From NCBI GenBank assembly GCA_001592805.2, contig CP051140.1:3597501-3661500 (forward strand): a stretch of 64,000 nucleotides of DNA, read 5' to 3'. Positions 22,055-32,461 of this stretch are shown piece after piece; within the stretch, counting starts at the first letter, position 1; the number at the start of each line of letters is the position of its first letter. Source of the DNA: Peltaster fructicola (lineage: Eukaryota > Ascomycota > Dothideomycetes). The translations under genes and the position numbers were made by a program. Under the pieces are notes generated by a model. That model ran no database searches. It was not told the DNA's origin and saw nothing but the letters and a program-made list of their open reading frames with translations.

Positions 22055-24372
22055 ATGGATCTAAGCAGACTCGTCAACGATACTTCTTCGCAGCGAACGG
22101 ACACGACGTCTGCAACACAGCAGCAACGTGCCCAAGCGCCAAGCACTCAATCGTCCTACCCAGCCTACGATTCGCGAGTCCCTCATGGACAACCTCAGCT
22201 AGCTAGACAGGCCTCATTTGGGCGACCTCATGAGCTGGATCATGGCCCTGCACCACCGATGACGTCTCAGTATACTCAACAACCATTGCAGAGCCCATCG
22301 TCCTATCTCCCTCCAGCTCATCCATCACCTTATTCTGCGAGCAGGCCCTCTAGCAACGGGCACGAGCGTTATCCTGCCACGCCATTGCAATTGCAGCCAC
22401 CCAACAACTCCTTCAACCAGTCCTATGCTCTATCGCCTACACCGTCTTCGCATCGCAGCCATACACCACACTCAGTCCATCACAGTCCACTGCCAGCGCT
22501 ACAAAACGGCGTGCCGGGCGCATTGGGTCCACCACAAGCCCGTCCAGCAACCTATCACCACGAACAACTCAATTCACCACAACAATACCGAACTTCACTT
22601 GGACCACCACAACGTAAGAGTACAGACTATACCACAGGCTCACCTCTTGCGCCGCCTAGTCGTCGTGTGAGTGGCAGGAGCAATAGTGACCGTGAGACTA
22701 GTGCTTCGGTCAGTCCAAAGACACAGCCAATGCCAGCTCCACTATCACATGGCTCGCGCCAAAGCAGTATCTACGAAGACAATGGTGGATATCGGTCTCG
22801 ACAATCATCAGTACTGAATCCTCTTCCACCGGATCATACTACTTCGCAGTCAGTAGCACGTGGGCTAAATTCACTTGCCAACATCACAACGAACCATTCA
22901 TATACAAGTCCAGTTGCCATCACTCGACCGAGTCCACAGTCCAGCACAACGCCATCTACTGCGGAGCGTTCCTCTATCCGCCGATCTACGACTATGGATC
23001 TTTCAAACATGCTCAGTAATGAACCGCCTGCCATACCTCAAGCTAGTGTCGCTAAAGAGCAGGAGGAAAGTGTAAGGGTAGAGACAAACGGCATGCACAC
23101 AGGGAGCAAGAAACGAGCGCCGGTAGACGATATTGCGTCTACACGGCCGACTAAGAAAGAAAGGACAAGACGTCACACCGAGCGACCAATTTGGGCGCAG
23201 CTGTCACCAAGAAACCCAAGAAGCGACGGTCGACCTGTACAAAAGAGTCTACAACACGCTAGGCCAGCAGCAGTTCCTACTGCGGCCGCGAAGACGAACC
23301 AGTCAGTGGTTTATGAAGCCTCAGCACACCCTACCTCGACCAACGGTGCTCAGGCGCCCAGTGCTGCTTCGATCAACCATAACCAGCCGTGGCTCAATCC
23401 TCTACCGTATGATATGGACCTTATACATGCACGATCAGTATTCGGCGCATGGGAGAAGAGCATCAAATGGAACACGCCCTACCCTGACATGCTCCGAGCT
23501 GTACAGGACTGGCTAATGCTCACCTTACAATCACACCAAGACATTCTGGGAGACCCATCAGCAGGTACAATCGAAATCGAAGCCAAGATAGGACGACTTG
23601 TCAAGCCATCAAACAACAATCGAGCTGATCTACCAGTGTTGAATATGACACTGCTTCAACCAGGCGTCAACCGTGACTACCGATTCGAGAGTGAGCTTCA
23701 GGAGGTGTGTATTCGACTTTCCGCCAGGTGATCATATACTAATTACGCTAGTCTGACTTCATTGTCTTGAACGAGTTCTTGAACAAGACCTTGGTCGAGT
23801 CAAACCAGCCCGGCCGACAACGCATGGTGTACAAGCGTGTGTCGGAGAAGGACTCATTCTCGCACCTATCGCCAGCTGGTCTTGCAATGCTGCCTAAGAG
23901 CTTGCTGAAGAGGAACTCGGCTGGTCGTGAACTCAAACTGCGCACTACCACCCAAGTCAAAACTCATGATATCACGGCGCGCATTGTCAAGGTGAACCTG
24001 GCAGATCTGCACATCTACAACCCGAACGGCTACGACTGTCGTATCTCGATGAATGCTGAAGTCAACATGATACGACCTGGTCAAGCACCTGAGGAGCTTA
24101 TCATACCGGCTACAAATGAAAAGCCTGAGCCACCAAGCAGAACCAAAGACCGCCTGAGCTATAAGCACCTCGCATATCAGATTGATCTTACCAAAGTCGA
24201 CGTAGCAGGATTGGCGAGCAAATATGAGATGGAAATTGAAGTTGATGCTCAAGCGCTGAGCTCACAGATCCAGCTCATGTCAGAGGGCAAGCCACATGCA
24301 TTTAGCGAAGTGGTCAGTGGTTTCCTTGACAATGCAACCTTCTTGATGCGCCAAGGCAGTGCAGGGAACTAG
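22055..24372 (+). CDS. CET1: mRNA 5'-triphosphatase (capping enzyme beta subunit)
   Basis: Removes the gamma-phosphate of nascent pre-mRNA before guanylylation; a metal-dependent triphosphate tunnel enzyme in the nucleus. Exons are 22055-23704 and 23752-24372 (47-nt intron, branch ACTAATT), giving 756 aa. The first 420 residues are Ser/Pro/Gln-rich and disordered, including a basic stretch (TKKERTRRHTER). The catalytic tunnel begins at about residue 440. The metal-binding glutamates are E507 and E509 in TIEIEAKIGRL, and the partner EIE motif is in YEMEIEVDAQ near the C-terminus. RTTTQVKTHDITARIVK is another family strand. The N-terminal extension is long compared with yeast Cet1. Confidence 0.9.
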
Positions 24373-24812
24373 TCGAAGGACATTCCGAAGGAAAGTCGTG
24401 TAATAATTTCTGGGTAAGACGCTTGATCGAGGATGAATGAGCTGATCGAACACATCGCGCTGATAAGACTTATGTATTACTAGTAATTCGAGGCGACAAG
24501 CATAATGTTTTGTCAATGTGGAGCGCACATTCGGCGTCCGATTGTGTTACGTTCATGCGTCGACGGCGGAGTGTGGATGGTTGTTCCTTATCCTAGCTCG
24601 TTGTGAGCAATGCCCGATGGTTGTAAGGCTTCGGCGTAGCATGGTTGGGACCAGCCCTGATGTCGATATCTGTCCTGGCGAAAATATCGAGGTCACCTGG
24701 ATGATTGCTGTCCCGCCCGACCACCTCGGCTCTGAGTAGCCATCCGTACGGCATGCTCTGTCCTAATGGCTGTGTCGTTTAAAATGTCGATCCGTCTCTC
24801 TCCCTCCTGCTC
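24373..24812. other. Convergent intergenic region
   Basis: 440 bp between the CET1 and TCA17 stops. A 73-codon plus-strand frame (24518-24739) is not supported. Confidence 0.5.
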
Positions 24813-25459
24813 TCAGAGAGGTGCACCTGGCTGCCATACATTGCCGATGCGTTGAACTTCCTTCATGAAACGCGGACTCGAGATCTCGCCAAGTGCGGAT
24901 CGACCTCGGGCGAGCTTAGGATCATGATCATCTGGCATGTAGAAAGGATTGCGAAGCAACTTGATGTAAGCTGCCTGTAGTGCTTGAAATGCCTGAGAGG
25001 TCAGTATGTGGCGGATCCACACTCAACCGAGCCATACCGAGTTCAAGTCGCTCGTCCTCAAGCCTAACATCGCCATCTTTCCAGCTTCAACGGTGGGAGC
25101 TGGTCTGCCTTCCATATCGACCACTATGACAAGCTTGACACCAGTGTTCGTGACCCATCCATAGAGCGCTATACGTTCATCGAGAGCATGCAACAAGCCG
25201 AAGTCATGACCGACGGTCTTCGTGGGCATACGAGCCTCGAAGATATCGAGAGACGAGTTGAGCATGAAGCTGTATTCAAGATGGTCTCGTTCTGCTTCAT
25301 AGCCTGCACCTGTTGCTGGAAATAGACTGATATGTAGCGGATTGTTCTACTGATGGTGAGTCTTTGCTGTTGTTCCAGCGAAACACCTACATGTCGCCCG
25401 ATCACACCTATGCAGGCGATTGACGGACTCCTCGGGCCAGCAGGAGCTGTCATTGCCAT
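24813..25459 (-). CDS. TCA17: TRAPP complex subunit, TRAPPC2L/Tca17 (sedlin family)
   Basis: Longin-fold subunit of the TRAPP tethering complex acting in Golgi traffic. Exons are 25391-25459, 25038-25346 and 24813-24992 (introns 44 and 45 nt), giving 185 aa. The fold runs SIACIGVIGRHNNPLHI (first strand), YSFMLNSSLDIFEAR, LYGWVTNTGVKLVIVV, then the C-terminal helix AFQALQAAYIKLLRNPFYMPD ending in a family NPFY motif. The tail of about 35 residues after NPFY is slightly longer than usual. It diverges from the complex I gene with 205 bp between starts. Confidence 0.9.
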
Positions 25460-25524
25460 CTAGATATAGAGGTGTGAGAGCACATATCGTCGTGCTTCGG
25501 TTGCAGTTGTAGGAAGTCTTCCGA

Positions 25525-25531
25525 CCAATCA
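25525..25531 (+). promoter_or_regulatory. CCAAT box in TCA17/NUO-20 divergent promoter
   Basis: CCAATCA lies 134 bp upstream of the complex I subunit start. It matches the HAP/CBC (CCAAT-binding complex) consensus known to drive respiratory genes in fungi. Function is inferred. Confidence 0.45.
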
Positions 25532-25664
25532 GCTGCGGCAGAAATCAAGTGCATCATTGAACCTCAATCGCCACAGCTTCTCTGATACATTATCGACCTT
25601 TGCACACCTCACATCTCCACTCCTATCTTCTACACTGCAGCTATCCCAAGTGTCAGCCGCAGTC

Positions 25665-26490
25665 ATGTTGGCCGGTACCCGACAGGCCACAGCAATGGCG
25701 CTGCGCGGTATGTACACGATGGAATACAGCCAGCATCATGAGCGTAAAATCTAACAGATCATAGCCAAACCCGCCACAGCTCTTCAGCCATTCCGAGCAG
25801 TAAATGCAGCATTCATCTCATCCTCATCACAGAAGTCTGCATCCACAGAGCCAACGAGTACCTCGCGATTTGGCCTCATCCAGGGCGCGCCAGGCACACC
25901 ACCACCAATGAAGACGATCACCGGAAAAGAGCACAGAGAGGTGGCATTACCTAGTCAGGAGGGCACCAAGGGTGTCATGCAATATGCTCTGTAGGTGTCA
26001 GGATATGCGGATACAGTGGGCATTGGCTAATATGGATAGCACAACACTTGACGCTGTAGCAAACTGGGCACGACAAGGCTCTCTCTGGCCTATGACATTT
26101 GGACTTGCATGCTGCGCAGTAGAGATGATGCACCTTTCCACACCACGATATGACCAGGATCGAATGGGTATCATTTTCCGAGCATCGCCACGACAGTCCG
26201 ACGTCATGATCGTTGCCGGTACACTCACAAACAAGATGGCTCCTGCTTTACGACAAGTCTACGATCAGATGCCAGATCCACGATGGGTTATCAGCATGGG
26301 CAGTTGCGCGAACGGAGGAGGATATTACCACTACAGCTATTCGGTCACAAGAGGTTGCGACAGAATTGTGCCCGTGGACATCTATGTTCCCGGCTGCCCA
26401 CCAACAGCAGAGGCGCTTATGTTTGGCATTTTCCAGCTGCAGAAGAAGATGAGGCATACAAAGATCACACGCATGTGGTACAGGAAGTGA
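25665..26490 (+). CDS. nuo-20: NADH:ubiquinone oxidoreductase 20-kDa subunit (PSST/NDUFS7)
   Basis: Carries Fe-S cluster N2 of respiratory complex I in the mitochondrial peripheral arm. Exons are 25665-25707, 25765-25990 and 26040-26490 (introns 57 and 49 nt), giving 239 aa. The N-terminus is Ala/Arg/Ser-rich, a mitochondrial presequence. Cluster ligands are seen in [11 protein letters not shown] (Cys-Cys), [17 protein letters not shown] and [14 protein letters not shown]. It ends with the [14 protein letters not shown] block. The CCAAT site upstream fits a respiratory gene. Confidence 0.95.
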
Positions 26491-27064
26491 GATACCAATA
26501 ACATATCTGGGCCGAAGCATTGGCCGTTGTACTTGTATACAAGGAACGACCGCATTTCTGAGCACATCTCGTATGTATATACGAAGTCTTTCAACGACGA
26601 AGCCAAACGTCCCTGTTCTCTCGCAAGCTCTATGCTCTTACTGAAGTATCTTCCTGGTCAATGGCGATCAATAGACGGTTTATGATAGTGACATCTTATG
26701 ATAGCCTTGATCAGCCGTGTTCTCTGTCAATGCTGAGTGGGAGGATGCTTGACAATCAAAGAAAGCTAACAGCAATGCTCCACAGAAATGAGACATGCGC
26801 TCAATGCTAACAAGTGCTCAAGCAATATGAAGATGAGATGAGGCCATAGCGGTCATCACTCTCGTCACCCAATCCTGATGCAAGTGGAGCTCCTCGTGCT
26901 GCTCTAGCGAACCAACGGCTAGCTTACCGCGAGACTCGCCAAAGCTCAAAGCTCCTGTTTACCCCGATTGACAGCTTTTGCGCAACCGCAGAACATCACA
27001 TCTTCATACACCACAACACAACAAGCAGATCGTAGTTTCACTCGGTTCAGCATATCATCTAATC
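26491..27064. other. Porin promoter region
   Basis: 574 bp with one CCAAT (26869-26873). No gene seen. Confidence 0.5.
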
Positions 27065-28450
27065 ATGTCTTCTCCATTCTCGTCAGACATCCCCAAGCCA
27101 TATGGCTCAACTGAGAAGGTCGGCAACATTGTCGCAAAATCAGCGCCATTGAACATCAGCTAACTCGTGCAGTTCGTCTCAGGCATCACCTCAGATGTCA
27201 AGAAGGCAGTCTCCCTCCCAGTCCCAGCCTTCGGCGACCTTGGAAAGTCCGCAAACGACGTGCGTGTCGCCTACACAGAGAAGAGACGAACGTGGCATTG
27301 ATGATGATTAGTTGATCAACAAGGACTTCTACCACACCGCACAGGGTATGCTATCGTGCGGGTGAGGATTAAGAGCGAGACTGATAAGATCTCAGCAACC
27401 CTCGATGTCAAGCTGAAGGCACCAAACGGAACCAACGTTGTCGTCAAGGGCAAGCAGGGCTTCGATGGTGTCACTTCAGGTTCCGTGAGTAGATCGCCGC
27501 TGCTGATAAGGATCTTGCTAACGTCTACATAGATTGAGGGCAAGCACTCTATCAAGCCACAGGGTACGCATCCCCATCCTCGTCCTGAAAGAAAGCCATT
27601 GCCTTTTGTCAATGTTCTATCTCTCGTTACACGTCTTCCGTCATTCCTACGCACAACATGCATATTGCATGCAATGAGCACACCTGCACGTGATGGTCAC
27701 ACTCAGAAATTTGGTCTAACCATACGGCATGCTACAGGCGTCACTATCACCCAGGCCTGGAACACCGCTTCTCTCCTTGACAGCAAGGTCGAGCTCGCCG
27801 ACCTTGTTGCCCCAGGCTCAAAGATCGACATTCAGAACCTCTGGAACCCAAGCAAGCCAAAGTCCGCTGCTCAGAAGGTCACCCTTGCATACAAGAACCC
27901 ACTTCTGCACTCCCGCGTCTTTGTCAACCACAGCACTTCCTCCAACAACATCGACGCTGTGATCGACCTCGTTGCTAGCCATGAGGGCTTCCTTATCGGT
28001 GGTGAGGCTGGCTACGACGTCCAGAAGGCTGCTGTCACCCGCTACTCTCTCGGTCTTGGTTTCCAAGCACCAACCTACAGCGCCGCCATCGTTGGTACCC
28101 AGAACCTCTCCGTCGTCGCTGCTACCTACTACCAGAAGGTCAACAGCTCCGTCGAGGTTGGAGCTAAGGCTGCATACGACGTCCAGAACGGCAAGCCAAG
28201 CGGTCTTGAGGTCGCCTCCAAGTACAAGCTCGACCCATTGAGCTTCGCCAAGGTATGTTTTTCCAATGCGCAGTCACAGACATCTGCTGACTAGTCTCAG
28301 GCCAAGATCAACGACCGTGGTATTGCCGCATTCGCCTACAGCACCAAGCTCAACTCAGGCACTACTCTCGGCCTCGGTCTCTCCCTCGACACCGCCAAGC
28401 TCAACGAGGCCGGCCACAAGATTGGCACCTCGCTCGTCTTCGAGTCCTAA
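27065..28450 (+). CDS. POR1: Mitochondrial porin (VDAC) with N-terminal extension
   Basis: Outer-membrane voltage-dependent anion channel, a 19-strand beta-barrel. My model has 7 exons: 27065-27118, 27173-27259, 27312-27345, 27396-27484, 27533-27563, 27738-28252 and 28301-28450, giving 319 aa. Family blocks are PAFGDLGKSANDLINKDFYHT, TLDVKLKAPNGTNVVVKGK, VTITQAWNTASLLDSKVEL, VFVNHSTS and LGLGLSLDTAKLNEAGHKIG. The usual start Met, just before PVPAF, is a Leu codon here. The only in-frame source of a start is the upstream exon MSSPFSSDIPKPYGSTEK, adding about 33 residues. That first intron has a poor donor (GTCGGC) but a good branch (GCTAACT). The 5' end is therefore the least certain part. Intron 5 is 174 nt; the others are 48-54 nt. 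Confidence 0.85.
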
Positions 28451-28587
28451 ATCATCTGTCGTGTTCAGACCATGTACAGTAAAGAGCTCGAGAGCAAGGA
28501 TATTTGGTTGCGCATAGAGGGCTTCTTATCACAAGCCAAAAATGTAAAACTTCTTCGAACAATGCATTGCTATTGCTCAAACTAAGT

Positions 28588-29503
28588 CTAGACTCTATCT
28601 TCGACTACAAGAGATTTCGAGGAAGGTCTTGCTGCACCTGTGATGGCACCTGTGATCAGTATGCCAAACCCAAGGACGGCGCTGACCATGACGAAGGCGA
28701 ACACCGTACCTCCAGCAGCTGCGGCATCAGTCTCGTCGTTGCGCACTACTTTCCGCCGCGCCTTGTGTCGCGTACGCTCTATCGTGCTATGCGTCTCGTA
28801 ATGACCCCTTGAGTTGAAATGTGGCACATCATTCTCCAAGCCATGCGCAAATCCGCCAGGACCAGTACCTGGCATGCCCTGCCCGCTGCCATCCTCCGCT
28901 GCCTGACCTTCCCAGCTATGCGAGGGTCGCGAAGCATACTCTGATCTCTTTGCACCTTGCTCTCCCCATCCTCCGGACTGGTAGAATGAAGGAGGTGGCC
29001 CACGAAATTGTGTCCTTCGTCGACTCAAGCCTGATGCTGGACGACCTCCTGCGGGTGAGGAGGCAGAACTGAACGAGCCACTTGGATACGCCTGTTTGTC
29101 GCTTGGCCCTTGATGTGCCCGAGCAAAATTGCGGTCGTAGATGTGACGCTTGTCTGCGGAAGACAGCACAGCGTATGCTTCACTGATCTGGACAAATCGC
29201 TTCGAAGCATTGGGATCGTTCGGATGGAGGTCGGGATGATATGCCTTCGACAAAGTGTAGAACGTTCTGTAGCCATGTTAGCTATGTCATCTAGCGATCC
29301 TCAGATCTACAGTACTTCTTGATCTCCTTGTCGGTGGCATTTGGTTGTATTCCGAGTGTCTCGTAGTGGTTGGGAATGCCTTCTTCACGGCGTGCAGTGG
29401 AGGCATGAAAGCATTGTCGCGAACTTGGAAGGCTCGCGCACAGCGTCCTCTTACGAATTGTTGATGCGATTGAGTATCTGCCTGCGCATATCGGCGTTTG
29501 CAT
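28588..29503 (-). CDS. J-domain (DnaJ) protein, probably mitochondrial
   Basis: Hsp70 co-chaperone. Exons are 29316-29503 and 28588-29266 (49-nt intron), giving 288 aa. The N-terminus is rich in Arg/Ser (IRKRTLCASLPSSRQCFHAST), suggesting mitochondrial import. The J-domain spans about residues 46-110: NHYETLGIQPNATDKEIKK, AYHPDLHPND with the HPD motif at 73-75, and AYAVLSSADKRHIYD. A Gly/Ser-rich middle follows, then a hydrophobic segment near the C-terminus (FAFVMVSAVLGFGILITGAI) that should anchor it in a membrane. The exact orthologue is not identified. Confidence 0.85.
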
Positions 29504-29710
29504 ACCTATATGTCATATAGCAGAACAAAATGAGTGTCGTACTGGGGATGTGATTGCTGTGTCTGCATTGATGTCATCGCTGGCTCGTGCTCGACCGCAC
29601 CACAACGACCACGATGAGCGCAGCACAGGATGTCTTTCGTAGGACTCGATCATTACTCATACTCAATGCTATGCTATGTGCTATTATCAGTGGAATGCCG
29701 CAGGAACGCC

Positions 29711-32017
29711 TCATGATGAGCTGTAGCTACGCTTCATCATATTGACTCTCGTAAGACCTTGTACCGTGGTTAGACGCTCTTCATAGAGCCGTCTCAAATC
29801 ATCTACACTAGCTTTCTTCAGACTCAACCTGCCTGGCTCCAGTTTGTACCGGTTGTCCTCGTCTGGACTGCCGGCCTTGTCAAGGTTGAGACCCAGGGCT
29901 TCAATTGTGTTCATTCGTTGTAAGAGGCCAGGACTAGGTGTTCGAGGCTTTGGGAGGGATGGTGAGGTGAGGAACGAGGATGTTGAGCTTGCTGGCGAGG
30001 ACCGTGTTGTGCCCGGCAGCACAGGCTTTGCGAGCGACGGCAGCTTTGTAGGTAATCGGTTCGCAGATGCTGGCCACGACGGCTTGCGAAAGACAGGCTC
30101 TGGTATGGTTTCGAGCACATCTGGATGCTTGCTATGGACCTCGGCTTGCTGTATAGTAGACCCAGTGGCAAAGATCTCCTGCTGTTCGACTGGTATAGCC
30201 GGTTTATGTTCGTGAGCTTCGCTGATCACAGCTTTTCGCTTGGGCATCTTGAGTGCTGCTTGAGCTGCGATCGAGGCTGTTGTAGGCGGTGCCGCCTGCG
30301 TGTATGCAGGTGCACTTTCAGGATGTGATGCAATTGTACCGCCGCTAGACACTGGTCGAGTCGAATCCTCCGGTCCGAAGACATGGCTGTACCTAGGAGG
30401 ATCAACACTGGGCTCAGGCTGAGTGACTGGTGTAGGCTTTCGCTTAGGCACAGGAGGCGGCATAGCCGCTTCCTTGGTCGCCTCAGGCGGCTTGGAAAGT
30501 AGTGGCAGCTTCTGCACAATGCGAGGCACATGGAAAGTGTGCTCTGGCTGCTTCGGCTTTGTTTCGTCCTCTGTGATATTGATCCACTGATCGAGTGCTT
30601 GAGCCGTAGACCCGATATTCGGACTGTGTTCTGGCAGCGGATCTTCGTACATCCTTGTCTTGGAAGGCGTCTCAAGATCTTGAGAGAAAGCTACCTCACT
30701 GATGCCCAGCTTCGTCATGAGCTGTGGCCATTGTGATATTGCCGATTCCATGACAGTCTTCACTACGGATGTCATCTTGGCGTCCTCGAGCTGGTCCGGA
30801 CCACGCAATAGTGCCATGCCAAAGCATATTGCAAGGTTTGTCGCGTTCATCTTGTTGTCTTTCTCATGCTTAGCCACAGCGGCGAGCAAGGGCAAAAGAT
30901 GGCGTATAAGGATTTCCCTGCTTGTCGTGGTAAGCACAGATGTTGCTGACTGTGGGCCGATCAAGGTAGCGAGATCCTCGACATCGACAGAAGTCTTGTT
31001 CGCAAAGTTCGAACGAAGGTAAGCGTAAGATGATTCTGGGAAGATAGGTTCTCGAAGCTCTCTGTACCACGCTTTCACAAGGGCAGCCGCCAGATGCACA
31101 CCATATGCGTCTGTGGTAGCGATCTCGTCGACCAAAGAATGGTCCACTCCTGGCTGCACCACAACTGCGCCCTGCTCCTTCCAGACGATGAACTTCTGAC
31201 CACGATCGTAAGCCTCCTTGAGGATGTCTGTTTGCACGGAGTGTGGTGGCACGCGAAACAGCCCTTCTGTTGTGACGACCTGATCTGCAAGGAGGAAAGT
31301 GCTTGTCTCTCTCAACATTCGAGGAAGCCTAGTATGTCCAGTATCCATATCTCTTGGAAGTGGCTGCCGAGTGCCAAACACAAGACCATTAGCCATTGTG
31401 TCGATCTCATCTTCGAGCCTCCTGTCGTATAGCATTACTGATGGTGGTATAAGGAGATTGACAATCGGCGTGTATCTCTCCAATGCAGAGAGATTGCTGA
31501 CATGGACGATCTTCCTCCTGAACTTCGGCGAGACTACTGTGCTAAAGACCGAGACCAAGACTCGAACGAATGTCTTGGGATGCACGATGTACAGTTTTTG
31601 CAACCTCTTTCTCATAGCTCGACTGAGCACATGATATGCCTGGAGGTACCATCCTATACCCGGCCCTTGCTTCTTCTCGGTTGTCGCGCTTTCTGGCTGC
31701 CCACCAGCAAAGAATATGATCTCGTACTCGGTGCCATGGATCAGGTCGTCCTCACCAGGTAATCGAGCAAGAACGTATGGCAGCAGGCTATCGTAGTCGA
31801 CCTCGTAAGTGTCTGGTAGTGCAGCAGCGTTGATTATGAATATCGGATGGCCATCTGGAGAGGGAAGTGGTGACTTATAGACGATCGAGGCCGCACATGC
31901 AGCAAGCTTTGGAAGGTAGTCGTCAGAGTCCTGCGCTGGCGGAACTGCAGACAAGAATGAAGCACTACGTTCTCGTCCAGCTCTTCGATTTGCAACTGTC
32001 GCTAATGCTGTACGCAT
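29711..32017 (-). CDS. Rho GTPase-activating protein with CRAL-TRIO-like domain
   Basis: Single exon, 768 aa. An N-terminal Sec14/CRAL-TRIO-like module (residues about 30-190: HPIFIINAAALPD, LYIVHPKTFVRVLVSVF, RKIVHVSNLSALE) is followed by a RhoGAP domain (about 215-435). The predicted arginine finger is R255 in TTEGLFRVPP. Other RhoGAP blocks are AALVKAWYRELREPIFP and NKMNATNLAICFGMALLR. The arrangement matches p50RhoGAP/ARHGAP1 and fungal Ecm25-like proteins, which regulate Cdc42/Rho at membranes. The C-terminal 300 residues are Pro/Ser-rich with PxxP stretches and a short final coiled segment. The target GTPase is unknown. Confidence 0.9.
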   Translation of the reverse strand: MRTALATVANRRAGRERSASFLSAVPPAQDSDDYLPKLAACAASIVYKSPLPSPDGHPIFIINAAALPDTYEVDYDSLLPYVLARLPGEDDLIHGTEYEIIFFAGGQPESATTEKKQGPGIGWYLQAYHVLSRAMRKRLQKLYIVHPKTFVRVLVSVFSTVVSPKFRRKIVHVSNLSALERYTPIVNLLIPPSVMLYDRRLEDEIDTMANGLVFGTRQPLPRDMDTGHTRLPRMLRETSTFLLADQVVTTEGLFRVPPHSVQTDILKEAYDRGQKFIVWKEQGAVVVQPGVDHSLVDEIATTDAYGVHLAAALVKAWYRELREPIFPESSYAYLRSNFANKTSVDVEDLATLIGPQSATSVLTTTSREILIRHLLPLLAAVAKHEKDNKMNATNLAICFGMALLRGPDQLEDAKMTSVVKTVMESAISQWPQLMTKLGISEVAFSQDLETPSKTRMYEDPLPEHSPNIGSTAQALDQWINITEDETKPKQPEHTFHVPRIVQKLPLLSKPPEATKEAAMPPPVPKRKPTPVTQPEPSVDPPRYSHVFGPEDSTRPVSSGGTIASHPESAPAYTQAAPPTTASIAAQAALKMPKRKAVISEAHEHKPAIPVEQQEIFATGSTIQQAEVHSKHPDVLETIPEPVFRKPSWPASANRLPTKLPSLAKPVLPGTTRSSPASSTSSFLTSPSLPKPRTPSPGLLQRMNTIEALGLNLDKAGSPDEDNRYKLEPGRLSLKKASVDDLRRLYEERLTTVQGLTRVNMMKRSYSSS

Positions 32018-32461
32018 AGCTGGAATGTGCTGTGTTTGTCGTTAGACAAACATGTTACCAAAGAGGCGCCCGTTGCTGCATGACACATGTCACAACACGA
32101 GTGCGCGGCTAGGAGCTGACAATGATGAGTGGTGAGCAATGAGATGCGTGTCGTTGCCAGATCTGCATGTGAGGTGTCGTCGTCGTCTTCTCGGCAGTCA
32201 TCAGGTAAACAAATAGCTTCAGGGTCAATCACAGGCATATCAAGGACCCGCATTAGTAACATTAGTGGTCACCGAATATCGGCCGCTTTTGTGCATGCGT
32301 AGGGCGGGACCTTAGAAAACAGCCCACCAATAATTTATGATGTCTTTCCGCGAGATATCGAAGTTTGAGTCATTCCATTGAGCATTTCTTCGGAGCTCAG
32401 TCGTGTCTTGAAAGCAACTCTTTCCAAGCATTGCTCATCCTACAGAACGACAGTCGCAAAG
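32018..32461. other. Divergent promoter RhoGAP/asparagine synthetase
   Basis: 444 bp; contains the TGAGTCA element listed separately. Confidence 0.5.
32366..32372 (+). promoter_or_regulatory. Gcn4/CPC1 site, asparagine synthetase
   Basis: Perfect TGAGTCA at -96 to -90 from the asparagine synthetase start codon. This is the core element of general amino-acid (cross-pathway) control. Confidence 0.6.
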
